Position numbers and translations under genes: made by a program
Origin: Parus major
Lineage: Eukaryota; Chordata; Aves; Passeriformes; Paridae
Assembly (NCBI RefSeq): GCF_001522545.3
Contig: NC_031799.1
Coordinates: forward strand, 43,610,250 to 43,674,249
DNA length: 64,000 bases
Direction of reading: 5' to 3'
Notes under the pieces: generated by a model
Seen by the model: the letters and a program-made list of their open reading frames with translations, nothing else
What the model was told of the DNA's origin: nothing
The model's database searches: none
Part shown: piece after piece, positions 1 through 12,815 of the stretch
Layout: every line of letters begins with the position of its first letter
Numbering within the stretch: the stretch's first letter is position 1

Positions 1-556
1 AGGGCAGGGATTGTTCCCCTGTACTGGGCACTGGTGAAGCCACACCTTGAGTGCTGTGTCCAGTTCTGGATGTCTCACTACAAGAAAGGCACTGAGGGGC
101 TGAGCATGTCCAGAGAAGGGCAGTGGAGCTAATGAAGGGTCTTGGAACACAAGTCTTATGAGGAGTGACTGAGGGACCTAGGGTTGTTTAGCCTGGAGAA
201 AAGGAGGCTTGGGAGTGACCTTACCACTCTCTACAACTACCTGGAAGGAGGCTGTAGCCAGGCAGGGGTTGGCCTCTCTCCCAGGCATCCAGAGACAGGA
301 TGAGAAGACACAACCTCAACCTGCAGCAGGGGAAGTTCAGCCTGGACATCAGGAGAAATTTCTTAATGGAGAGGGTTGTTTAATATTGGAATGGACTGTC
401 CAGGGATGTGATGGAGACCATCCTTGGAGATGTCCAAGAAATGACTGGACATAGCACTCAGTGCTCCAGTCCAGTTGACTAGGTGGTGGTCAGTCGAAGA
501 TTGAACTCCATGAACTTAGAGGTCATTTCCAACATTATGATTCTGTGATTCTGTTT
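1..556 (+). mobile_element. CR1 LINE retrotransposon, 3' fragment
   Basis: This is the 3' end of a chicken-repeat-1 (CR1) non-LTR retrotransposon in sense orientation, cut at its left by the window edge. The diagnostic parts are the block of the type 'ctggagaaaaggaggct' near 195, the 'gaccttac..actctctacaactacctg' region near 220-242, and the terminal octamer-like repeat of the ATTCTGTG type at about 539-553, with which CR1 ends instead of a poly-A tail. The remaining open frame (209-454) is a decayed piece with no intact reverse transcriptase. CR1 is the dominant LINE of birds and other sauropsids, so this also informs the host. It is an old, immobile copy. The right boundary is good to about 10 bases. 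Confidence 0.9.
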
Positions 557-3500
557 CAGATGGGAGAGTATGACTGCAGCAATGCAATGGGGAGGACAGG
601 GAGAGGAGAAAAGATAAATTCAGAGAAAGTACTGAGGTAGGCAAGGAGAAGACTGGCCCAAAAAAAAGTGGAATTCAACCAACATTCAGGTGTATCTTTT
701 TCTATTGAATAGGCATGTACAAAAAATGCATGTCTGTTTTAAAGAACAGCTCCCACTCATCCAGATAAACCTGTTGGCAGAAAGTTTTCTCAAAGGAGTC
801 AGCAAAAGCATCACTAATCAATTTTGAAAACTACTCTAGGCAGCATTCAACGTCACCTCTGACAGAAAACAGTCCCCACAGAAAGCCACAGTTGGAGAAA
901 ATCAGGCCCTAGTAGTAGAAGCAGGCAGCTTTTCAGCATTTGGAAAACTCTGTCCTAGTTTTATCAGGTTATTCTTTATTGCTGCAAGGTTTGGCATTCT
1001 CTGATGCCAAAAATTGAGCTAGTTTTCTTCTTCCAAACTTCAAAGCAATTTTTTGTTAAACCTAGAGAGAGAATGATATCAATACTGGAAATTTTTCTGT
1101 TCTACAATCAATTCTGGAAATGGGTGAAGGAGGAAGTAGAGAGTTACTTCTTCATTTAGGATCATACAGGCTCAACAACATGAGTCTGGTAACTGGAAAA
1201 CTGTCACTTCAATAAGAAAGTTCATTAAAGTGTCTGCAATAATTTCCTGTCTAGTGGCCATTCTTGGACCAGATGTGCCAGCAGGAAAATGACGAAGAAA
1301 CAAGAAATAAAAAGTGAGAGATATACCTATTTATAAATCAGACCAGCTGTAAGACTCAAAGAACCCCTGAGACCTGTGGAATGAGGAACATGAATTAAGA
1401 GCTCCACATTTCCTCCTTCCTCTCTACCCTGAAAAATACACTGTGGAGTGTATTATGTCTTTCAGGAATAACTGGCTGACTTTTATCTTTGGTTTTCTCC
1501 TTTTTTTCCTTCCTTGAAAACTGTGGATCAAAGTCACTGCTTATTTCCTTGCTGAAAGTTAAACTTTGGCTACAAGTAGGTCAGTTAAAGTTTCATTGTC
1601 TCTTGGGTGACCATATCTGTGCAGATCTGTTAGAGCAGAGCTCGTGAAACAGTTATTTCTCCTGATTCATATTAAACAGATCTGGCAAATAATACATGAT
1701 ACAGGGAGAAAAGAGGAAGAAGAGAGCCTCTGAGGGGACAGTGAGAGAGGTAGGCCTCTGGATGCAAGAAAACAGACTTGGGGAAGCAGGTGTATTCCTG
1801 ACAGCCCTTTGTGATGGTTCCTTCCCCACTTTGCTGAGTTGCTTAAAGTGATAAAGGACATTGGTGTAATTAGCTCAACTATCCATTTCCCAAAGGGAAA
1901 GCCAGAACCAAGGCACTCAGCCACACTCTTAGTCTTTGCTCAAGATAACCAAGTATTTTCTCTGTCTCTGCTACTGACCCTCTGTCCATCATATCACCTC
2001 TGACCTTCTGTCTCTCTGCTGACTTTGTGTCGGAAGGATGTTAGGGATGAGTCTTCATTTGTGTTAAAATGTTTCTGAAATGCAAAGTTTATTCAACTAT
2101 TTTAGTACTGCAGTAGTTCAGTAATTTGTTGTTGTTGTTTTTAAAGCCATAAAAATAGCTCTTCTGCACATATCAGTGTGGTCAAAGACCCAAGAAGTTG
2201 TTAGGAAACACGAATTAGAATAGGAAAGCTATAGGGGAAATGTTGTAATGTCTTAATACAAAACGGTGATGCACTTCAGTACTTAGGAGTGCTACTTTCT
2301 GCTTCATTTCATCTTTAAAATAGCAGAGTAGAAAGGGAATAAGAAAGAAGTTAGAGGATTAGCAGCAGGCTTGGAATAACTCTCAGGGGTTTTCCTGTGT
2401 GAGCAGGTTGGTGCTGAAGTACTTGGGGGACAACATGGGAAGACTGGTGATTTTAAAACTGGCCTTGAGGGGATTGACAGAAGGTTCTCTTCTCTTTGTC
2501 CATTCATACAAAAGCAAGGATGTTCTCAGTCACATTGCTTGCTGGACTAAAAAGCTGATCAAAGTCAATCTTACATTGCTTGTAGTTAAAATGTGAAGCT
2601 TGTTGCCACAGAAAATCATAGTCTGAAACCAGAACAGTGATTTGTTGGATTAAATTTCTGAGCGTGGAATTGTCAGAAAAGCACTGGAAGTGCTTGGTGG
2701 AAACTGTCATTTTCTTCTTGGAAACATTTGTGTGGTAAAGGCACAAATAGCAAGATCTGGCCAATTTCGGATCCTGAAACAAAACAGGAATGCAGTACAA
2801 GGTGATGTGCAGGTGAAGAGGAAGACTGCACTGGCTCAGTCCAGGAAACAATGCAGCTGAGATTGGTCAGCAGAGGGAAATGCTTTAGCAAAGGAATGGA
2901 TGGGGCCATTGGCTAATCTATCTGGTTATCTGAAACCAAGCTTGCTGGGGTCCTTCAGGCCAGCCAACAGCATCATGAGACAAAAATGGCAGATTTCCAA
3001 TGGCAGCCAGCCAGCTGCTTCTAGGCAGACAGGAATGCACCACAGTACTGCAGAGCTCTTTCACCTTCAGTCCCAAAGCACACAGTCAGAAGGACCTTCT
3101 ACCTCAAGTTGGCACCATGTTTGTCATATCCCCACAGAGAAGAAGGTCTTCTGAAACTTGTAAAACAGCACACTGAACAAGAGAGGAATGGTGCACAGGT
3201 GAGTAACAACAGCAGCTGTAGCATCAGTCCTCCCTACAAGCCTTTCTCCTGGGCCCATCTTTTGCTGCCAAGTAATGGTCAAGCCTTACAGACTCGTCTT
3301 CCTCCATTTTCAACCACCTTCCAACTGCATAACCAAAGTGAAGGGGCAGGGAGAACACAGCTAGGGGTGAGCAGTAGGACTGTGGCTCATGCACAGTCTG
3401 AGCTGGTACCCCACTGCAGGCTGTAGGACCTGGGTCACAGCTGATGAAAATCCCATGACTTCCAGAGAGCAGCCCCAGAGTTTGCTTTCAGTTACTCCAC

Positions 3501-6500
3501 TCTCCTCTTGTAGATCTTTGCAGGAAGCACGGTTCTCTTTAGAAGATTATATCCTGGCCCCAGGCTGATAAAAAATGAATGGATTTGCTCCCATCAACAG
3601 GTTCTGTGTGGATCCAGGCTAGGAATGGATGTAGCTAGACTTTTGCTTTCCAGAAAGAGGGGGAAAAAGAGAAGCACAGCATGTTAAAACTTGAAATTTG
3701 ATTCTTTACAGGTGGATTTGGATCAAAAAGTTCACTGTTCCTCTGCACTACCAGACCAATACCATCTGAAGCCTATATCAAACAGTCTAATTTGGATGTT
3801 GTGACAAAAGATTAGTTTTCTTTCAGTATCATGCTTGTGTTTTTTAAATAATTTTTCAGATGAGCAGAGAAAACTTCCTGTTTGCTTTGTTAACTCAGAG
3901 AATATATGATCCCAAAAAGTAAAGCAGAGAGACTACACAGAACAAATTAAACAGGATAAAGAAAGTCTTATAACTAATCAGATCAATTTTTCTGAAGTAA
4001 ACAGGCTAAGGATACTGAAAAACAGTAAGACAGAAGCACAACCAATGTGTGATACAGGAGCTGACACATGTTTTCACTTACAAACCATAGCTGCAAATCA
4101 ATTACTTGTTTTTACTTTTCTCAATACTAGTAGAGTAAATATCACAAGAAATAAGTAACATTTTAGTTCTGGTTGGGATAAACCCCCCCAAGAGTAATCC
4201 AAATTTACATTTGTAATTTTCGGTCTGTCTTCTCTATGGCCTTGAAATTCATTGGCCCTTTCCAGGATTTTTTTTTCCTTTAATAATACATGTGTACTCT
4301 TGGGGGATGGGGGGCACAAAACAGAACAAAACAGAGTTGATCGCACAGACACTTACATATGCTGAAGGAGATACTTTCTGTCTCCAACAGCCAGGGGAAC
4401 TAGGACACTCAAACCACCCTAGAAACCGTGCATGACTGTATCAGCAGACTGTGTCAGCAGTAGAGTTCACAGGCAAAGGCAAGCAAAGCCTTTTCTTTCT
4501 TCATCTCCCCAGACCTTCACCCCAGGTTTTTAGCTTTCCTGTATTTTTGCTGTTTGAAGGCTTGAAGAAACAAAACAATCAGGAAATAAGACTCTGCACA
4601 GGCTTTTTTGCTTCAGTGTTTTGGGATTGATACCAGAGACCAGCTGTTTTCTCCATGTATGTTCTAGCAGTGATTGGGTTCCCTGTTGGTTGATGTGGTG
4701 TTGCCCATTGGGGTCTTCCTCTAGCTTGGCAACATGAGAGTGATGTCCAGCTGTCCACGAGCTGATGTTTACCTTCAGCTGAGCTGTGTTTGTTGTGATT
4801 CCAGGAACAAAGGTCCTTTGAACCTATGTGGTTTTGGAATGTGACAGTTTTTGCCTGTATTTCAGTGTGGTAGGCTTGTGGTGCATACAGAAGCCTGAAT
4901 CACTGGGCACTGGGCTCTTTCCCACCTGGTATTAACCAGTTTGCTCTCTTTCAGATGTTTTGCACATCCCCTTTGGGGCAGAGTGAAGCCCTTGAAATAA
5001 GATGATTTATTTCCTTAATAGCCCTTCACAAGCAGCCTGAAAAGTTACTATCCTGGTTTAGAGGTGAAAGGGCAGAAAAGCATGTGTTTATTCAACCTTA
5101 ACTCCTGGAATGCTAATGAAGAAGCCAGTTGGTTTCAGTAGTCCTTGTAGCTGGTGGAGACATTCCCAGAGTGTGATTTAGGGAGAGCACACCGGAGTGT
5201 CACTAGTCCTTCCTGGCGTATGGGCCTGTCTGCCTGAGCCATCTGTTGCTGCTCTGCCTGTTCACCCATCCTCCAAGGAGCAAGTATCAGGTGCAGACAC
5301 AGAGGTGTTTTGGTGGCAGCACCCTTGCACAAAGATCTACCATGGTCCATAAAGAAACTGTCTGTCCTTTTCCTCTTTCTCCTGATGCAGAGCCTTAGCA
5401 AATCATTCAAGAAGGCCCATGGTCAGAAAGGGTACCTGTCACATGTGTCTGCTTCTGAGGTCTTAGTCAGATTCAGTGATTGAGCAAGGCTGGAAGAGTA
5501 GGTCAGCAAAAGGAAGAGAAGGAGGAGGAAGGCTCCAGACCTATTTTTTAAGTCCAGTGCCCTCCCAAAAGGACCTCAGACCATCGATGGATGGAATAGA
5601 ATTTTTGTCTCTTTGGATTTCCCTTCCGCCACATCTTTGTCCACTTTTGTAAAGCACTTTGAGGGTTCTTCCACAGACGCTTATGAAAATAAGAAGGCAG
5701 GTGGAAGAAAGATACAGTTTCATCTGCTTCTGCTGCTTCCCAAGAGAAATGAGTGTATCTTCCTATCCACTTTTTCATCTGCTTTTAGCAGTACCTCATC
5801 TGTCGTGTATGGCAGAAGAATTTCCTCCTTCCCTTAAGACTCCAGTAGTTTCAAAGAGAGCACACAACCTAGAGTTTTGTGCAATAGAGGAGATCAAGCC
5901 CAGATTTCATCTAATCTGAAATAGATGCATGCAGTTACAAGGAGGGCTTTTTGTGGTCTTGTTAATATGCTGGAAGAAGAAATTCTGATAGCAATCCCAG
6001 CATAAGCCTTTATATGCTCACAGGAACCTTAGAAAAGGCTAGAGAGTCTGGATGTACTGTAGCTGTAAAATGTTCCTAGATCCTTTCCCTCCATGCACTT
6101 TTAGTGTCACCACAGTGAGCTTGAAACTGCATGGAAATCAGAAGAAAGAGAAAGAAAATAGAAGAACTGTTAAGATGCTTCTCACTGCAATTTTTAGTGC
6201 AGCCTCATTTTCAGAAAGGGCTGAGGAGGGCAGTCTCAGTCCAACTGGGTATTCACGTGCTCAGGTGCCCAAATTCATTGATCAGCTCAGATATCCAAGA
6301 GCAGAGCTTGATGTCAAGCAAGCCTTGGCAATATGCCATCCATCTCATAAATCATTGTTCTTTCACTGCAAGCTGCCAACTGCTACTGCCGTGAGAGATT
6401 TCTGCTGTGCATGAATGTCTGAAAAAAACTTAGAAGATTAATTAAACAGAAGTAATAAACACTTGCCAGTGCCTTTTATTTCAGTGAAAGCTGTTCAATC

Positions 6501-9500
6501 TCAACACCTATAAAAAATATACTGTATGAGATCATTATTTAATTGAAGAAATACTTAAATAGAGACATAGTCAAGGGCAAAGCTGAATTCTGGAATATGC
6601 TCAATGAAATCTAGACAATTTTTTTATTTTTTTTTTTTTGGTAACGTGATGATTCTAAGGAATGAGGGAATTGATCCAGACTCATGAGCAGAGAATTGGG
6701 AATTGCATATGATATGTGACTCCACATGCTTAAATGTCCACCTGGAAGTGCGATCTTTCATTTATGAAAAGTTTTGCAGACATTATATTTAGTAGGCAGG
6801 AAACCAAACATTTGAGTTTAAGCACTCCAAGGGACAAAAATAGCAGTCATACATAAAGGATCTGAAGATCTGTAAGTCTTGGGATCCATAAGCACTCTTT
6901 TTCCCATATATGTCTTTTCCTTTTCAGGGTTTGCTGACCCTTCCAAACAGAATTATTTAGAACACTGAAGTCTGTTTTACAAATTTGCTGTAAGCTTAGT
7001 GACTGAACATGCTCTTTAGAAAGCAAAAAAACATAATTATGGACATACTGTAATGGTCAGAGATATATTTTCTACTTTTTTTCCTCATGTTTTTACATGA
7101 ATTTACATGTTTTACATCTTTCCTATAGTTCTATGAGCTGATAATCTCTTGAAGTATTTGATTTACCTTGGACTCTCTCACTCAACAGACCATTGCCAGA
7201 ATGCTTGCCATCAACTGCAAAATTTCACTTGATTTGCTTGATCTGAATCTTTGAAATCCCACTTTTTTGTGAGGTCACTGTAAAATGATCGCGGGTGACA
7301 AATATGATCTTCGTTCATGCTTGTTTGCTCTAAATGTTACTTTTATTGTAAGTTTAAAAGAATTCTGGAGATGATCTCACAAAATGGTATTGTATCCCCA
7401 TAACTGGGGAGGGACTGAAGGAGCATTACTAGGCTGCAGTGTGTAGGCTGCAATGTGTGAAAGCACAGGCTGAACCAGCACATGATTTCATCAGACAGTA
7501 AAATCAGCTCCACGGGTAGCTGGTGCAGAGCTGGAGCAGAGCACAAAACCTGGCATTGAGCAGGAGGGGCAGGAAGGATTGGCATGTCTGGGAAATGTCT
7601 GTCCTTGATGCGCAGGGCTGGCATTACCGCACAGTCAGAGGATGCTCACACAGCTCTGCTGACTGTAGCTTGGCACTGCATAGCAGGACCAGGTGATCTG
7701 AGCTTCTCCAGATCTGTTCACCAAAGGGTGGCTCTGGACAGGGCTTTTCAAGGCATTTGAAAGCCTGTGAGACTGAGACTCAGTCCCATTGCCTACCAGT
7801 GGGTGTTCCTTGCACACTTTTGGGAAGGTATGTGTGCGTGTTGCATCATCGTGGTGCTTTAAGCAGGCTGGCTGTGCCAGGTTTTGCATAGAGTTGAAAC
7901 CCAAAGTTTAATTAAGTTTATTATTTAAGAAACTAAGAAAGGGGGGTTCTTTCTTCAGCTTCCTTACCTCATTGCTGGAATTAGCTCAGATAATTGCCTC
8001 ACTTCTTTTGAGCTCTATTGCTCTAATTTCCTCTCATAATGTGTCTGTCACTCGCTACTCTGTACTGAAAATCCAGAAAGGCCTAGGTAAGTGCTGGGGG
8101 AAAAAATACACAGAAAAGTTGAATCACCAAGTTTGAATCCAAAGCAACAAGCTCTAAAATGCCTTTTTTTTCAGACTAAGTAGCTGAACTGAGGCTTTTC
8201 TTTGTGACCCTTTATTTAATACCAAGGGCATGTTCTGTATCAAGATATAACCAGACCTGTCTCAAGAGAGCAGTCAGTCTAGGAGACAAGCCAGGCACAC
8301 CAGAACATGCAGGGGATGCAATTACTGATGGGTCTGGTTACTGTGTTGAGCCTGCTCCCACACATGAACCGTCTCCCAGCCTCTCTTCCTAGACCTGATT
8401 ACTCACTTCTGCTTCCTTCCAGGTAGACACATACCTGCAGTAGGGAAAGAGAACAGCCCTGTTCATGTTGTTTGCAGAGAAATTGTCCCTTTCCCATCCC
8501 AGCACATCTCTGGCTGCTGCACAGCTGGCTGGCATGGGTGAGAGCAGGCCAGCATTTGCCCAGGTGTGGTGCTGCTGGAGCCCACAGACACCCCTCCTGT
8601 CCTTGCCTCCTGTAGGGCCAGCGCTGTGAGGGCATGCAGTGGGGTCGGGAGAAGAAAGGGAACTGGCTTCAACTGGTGATGAGAAGGGCTGCAGGGATGA
8701 CTAGAGGGAAAATTGTGACAAGAAACAAAAACACAGACAGAATGGACTGCTGGTCTGACACAGCCTAACATAAACTATTGGGTAGAGGGTATAAGGATCT
8801 GAAAATAGAAAGGGTAAATGCTGTGCTCTATAGGTCCACTGTTGCAACAGCGAGCCAGACTTGGACTCCAGCTCAGTGTGGAGTCAGTAGTGTAATTTTA
8901 GGCAGCCATAATTCTTTTTCAGACTGGAAACAGTCTAGTTAGCAAATTTCAGAGAGTAAAGCAGTCAAAGACAAAACCCTGAAATTTGCTTTTTCCTATT
9001 TTATTTCAAAGTGATAACTTCTTCCATTTCTTTTTCAATGGGACACACTCCACCAGATCACACTGAATATGTGTGAAAGATGGGAATTAACGAATGGCAT
9101 CCTGTTCTCCCTCATTAGTAAAATGTGTCTGCTATTGACTTTGGGCCAAACACTGATCTCAATTATAAGACAACAGACTCCTAATTCTACTAGGAGTTCA
9201 TACTGTTGCCATTTAAACTCAGAATTTAGGAAGAGGCTGCTGATTTTTAGGTACCTCCAGTTTTCAACTCCCTAATTCAAGGCAGCTTCAAGGTAGGATA
9301 AGCTCAGTTTCTCATGTTGGTCTAACCAAAGCCAGCAGTATGCCATAGGAAAATGCTTCTATCTTTTATTTTAGGAGAACTACTTTCTGACTATCTCAAC
9401 TACTGAACACTAAAACCAAGGCGGGGTGGGGAGGCGGAGGGAGGAGGGGAAGCATTTTTTATATAATTTCTTGAAAAATTGGTATTACTTTTCAGACAGA

Positions 9501-12500
9501 GGTAATGATGTCCATGACATAAACAGCATATACCACTCTGATAGATGTGCACAAGTCATGCACCAGATAAAATCTGCATGTGTTGACAATAATAAAAGAT
9601 TTTTATAATTAATCAGTTCAAAGCTTTATCTCTTCCTTTTTTTTGCCAATTTTCATGTACTGTATTACATCATAATTTAGAGCAAATTCATAAAAAAAAT
9701 TGTTTCCCTGCAGCAAAAAAATATGATTGTCAGTCTACCCGTTCTTTTTCAAGAAAGTAGAGAAATAAACATTGATCCAGCTGTTTCCAAATTGTTTACT
9801 TTCAAATCCCATCTAAAATATTAAACATTCTCTTCACTATCTCCTTCTTCATAACTGCTGTCTGTTGATTTCTTGAAGCTTTTAATTTGCTATGATTACT
9901 AGTTAGAAAATAAAACTCAGAAACCAAAAAATTGTTTGTCGTGCTTTTGGAAGCACAAAATTGTTTAATATGTTCATCAGGCTCCTTGAGCTTGGTTCTA
10001 GCTTGACAAAATGTATATTTTAAAGGGTTTTTTTCACTTAATTTTTTCTAGTGTCATCTCTTAATGGATATCTCTTTGATATCCACATTTCTTCTGAACA
10101 GCATGAGTAATGAAAGGAAGATCCTATGCTACAGTAAATTTCTGCAAGACCACACAAAACTAACAGACCAAAGCAAGGAGAAAAAAAAGAAGTTGAGCAA
10201 ATGTGTTCCTTATTATTCTTAGTTTATTATATGTAAATTAATTTTTCCATTAGTCAACTCTTTAATCAGAAGTATCATGCACTGATTTTGACTTACCTTT
10301 TCCACATGCGAGTGTTTTAATCTAGTCTTTGTTTTCATCCCTAGCCAAAAAGGAGAATTTTCAGCTAGATGTTCAAATTCACCCATTTTCATGCCAGCCA
10401 GCACTGTCTCAAGTTATTTATTTCGAAGAGCTGCTTCTGGCATTAAAGCATTAAAGAAAACTTCACCAAGGACCACTCTTCATTGGTGCATGTAAATAAA
10501 GGCAGAGAAATCGTGCAAAAACATCAGAGAGAGGATCTCTCTGTCTCCCTTCCCCCTCCCTCAGTGGCATCAGTTTCTTATTTCATTCAAGTCATAAGTG
10601 ACTTTGGCAGATAAATTCTCCTGGACTGTTTGCCCTTTTGTCTCAAAGCAGACTCCTTGCACAGCAAAATGCAATTTCATCCCATTCAGTGGCCATGGAA
10701 ATTAATGGAATCCAGGGGTCACATCTACAGCAGTGTGAAAGTAAGAGATTGCACAAGCCATGTAACGTAGCTCACCACAGGCATATTACCAACACAGGGC
10801 TTTCATTACCTCCATGATATGGCTGCTGCCAGTGACTAAATGCATGGCTTGGGTGAAACAAAGCAATGTTGGGTAAGTGGAGGTGGACAACAAGGTCTTC
10901 CACAGCACTATCTGTGTCCTGCTGGCCAAGGTTAAATAAGACAGACAGCTGACATAGGCCTCTGATACAACAGGAGAGTTGAAAAAGACATGAAGTCAGC
11001 TTTGCCTGGCTGTAAGAGAATCACCCTGAAGAAAGAAAAATCATTCTGTTTTGCCCTGATATACTCAAATTTTGACTTGTCTTCACTGACCTTGAAGTAT
11101 TTTCCAGCAAGGAAATGCATCCTGTAAAATACAGGTTTAGGCTAGAAATTATGTTCTTAATTTATGTTTACTGATATCTTTGTGTCAAGAAGCTTGCTGA
11201 GTTTCTGCAGGTTGCAGATTGGTAAGGAAGACTGCAGGAGAGGGCTGACAGTAGAAAGGGAAGAAGGCCCAAAAGCAGCTTCCACAGGTCATAGGTTCAG
11301 CCTTGTGCCAGCAGCAGCAGCTCTGGCAGCACAGAGGTGTGATGTCTAGGCACAGCCACAAGGCTGCCACACATGCCAGGCTAGCATCCTAGGCCTTTCT
11401 CCCACACTCTTTTCAACCCAGAGAAAATCAACCAGTTACTACTTTTGCCGTTTTAAAAGGCTTGACCTTCTCTCAACATTCGCAATAGTAAAAAAAAAAA
11501 TTGCCATTACTAAAACTTTTATCCTTTCACAGGCTGGTAGTGTGCTGTTTGCAACTCAGTCTGCAACATTATTGGGTACAGCAGCCAAGGAACCTTTGAA
11601 AGCAATATTTACAGGTGGTTTGCAATGGATTGCATTGTTTTTCTGGCTATGGTAAAATGCTGAATTTGTGCAACCGGCACACAACATAGACAGAATCCCT
11701 TCAACATTTGGTTTCCTTCTTCAAGCTACCTTTTAGCTTTCACTCAAAAGGAAAAAGAGAAAGTCTAACTGTTTGGATTGCAATAAAAGATAAGCTCAAA
11801 GTCTTATCAACAAAATAATAAAAAATACCTAATAAATTATTTTTATATATATCCTGATGTTCTAAAATAAACTCAGGGTTTTTTATGATTGGCTCAGGGT
11901 TTTTAAACAGCCGAGACTATTGATCTTGTTTTAGCTCATATTAGAAGATGATATTTTAAAAAAAAAAATGCCTACATCCTCTGTATCCTCAGGAGAGCTC
12001 CACTGCTGTCTCTGTCAAGCATTCGCCAATGATGTTGGCCCTGAACACTTGTTAGCTTCCCTTTTCTCTGATTTGTGCAGAATTTCTGTCCTGTGCTTGA
12101 GCTTCTCTCTCTCTTTCTACCCTTAGATTGGTACATCTGCCCAATAACTTTAATATCAGACACACATTCTGCTTTTTGGTGTAAAGAGCACCTAGTTTTG
12201 ATGGGCTCAGATGTTCTGTTCTCTTCTTTGGGTTATCTTTTGGGATTTTTTAAATTGCTGGCTGAAACCCATGGAATAATTCTATCTGACAAGCAACATG
12301 ATGAGAGAAATCCCCAGGGTGTTTTGTGCAGGGTGGCAGTTTCCTGAGTCACCTGCAAGAGGCAGTGGCACATTTGATACTCAGGGTTCCCATTAGCACA
12401 GATTTCTTTCTTAAATCTACACCTCACGGCACTACAAAACAGATGTAGCAGTTGAGAAATCATTACAGTTCAGCTGTAGACTGAAAGAAGATTTAAAGCC

Positions 12501-12650
12501 AAACCCACCTAAACATTAACTAATGAAAATATACTTTCATTTTGGTACAAAATTACTCAAAAAATTGTGAGCAAATGGAGCGCTTGGAAGGTCTTTGGTA
12601 GGGTACCGCACACACTAACAGCTTTCTGCAAGGAACCTGAAAGATTAAGC
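557..12650. other. Noncoding stretch, probable NRG1 intron
   Basis: No exon, RNA gene or intact mobile element is recognisable here. The open frames are short, lack recognisable domains and are not flanked by convincing splice sites in a shared frame. The DNA is AT-rich and poor in CpG, as is usual for a large avian intron. By position it should belong to the long intron before the NRG1 EGF exon, since in vertebrates the upstream neuregulin exons lie tens to hundreds of kilobases away; that is inference. The one structural item worth marking is the G-quadruplex motif at 9423-9449. Confidence 0.55.
9423..9449 (+). other. Canonical G-quadruplex motif
   Basis: Four runs of three or more G (9423-9426, 9428-9431, 9439-9441, 9446-9449) are separated by loops of 1, 7 and 4 bases, which meets the usual G3+N1-7 rule. 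It lies on the sense strand of the NRG1 transcript, so it could fold in DNA or in intronic RNA. No function can be inferred from sequence alone. Confidence 0.6.
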
Positions 12651-12654
12651 CCAG

Positions 12655-12815
12655 CCCGCAGGAGGAAGGTGAGCCTCCATCTTTCTTGTAAGTTCCCTTC
12701 AGGTACTGGAAGGCCATAGTTAGGTCACCCTGATACCTTCTCTTCTTCAGGTTGAGCAAATCCAGTTTTTTCAACCTTTCCTTGTACATGAGAGGCTCCA
12801 TACCAGCAAAGAATC
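12655..12815 (-). mobile_element. CR1 LINE fragment, antisense
   Basis: The reverse strand carries a short relic of the C-terminal end of the CR1 ORF2 protein. The open frame on the minus strand reads RRYQGDLTMAFQYLKGTYKK, very close to the conserved CR1 ending that has 'RGDL', 'FQYLKG' and a lysine-rich tail. The nucleotide signs are 'cttcaggtactggaaggcc' at about 12700-12717 and a degraded 'ttgagcaaatccag' where CR1 usually codes for leucine-asparagine-leucine. The fragment is strongly diverged and has lost its 3' repeats. Boundaries are approximate to about 20 bases. Confidence 0.8.

Noticed and set aside
209..454. 81-codon open frame near the left edge
   Set aside because: It is part of the decayed CR1 LINE, not a host gene.
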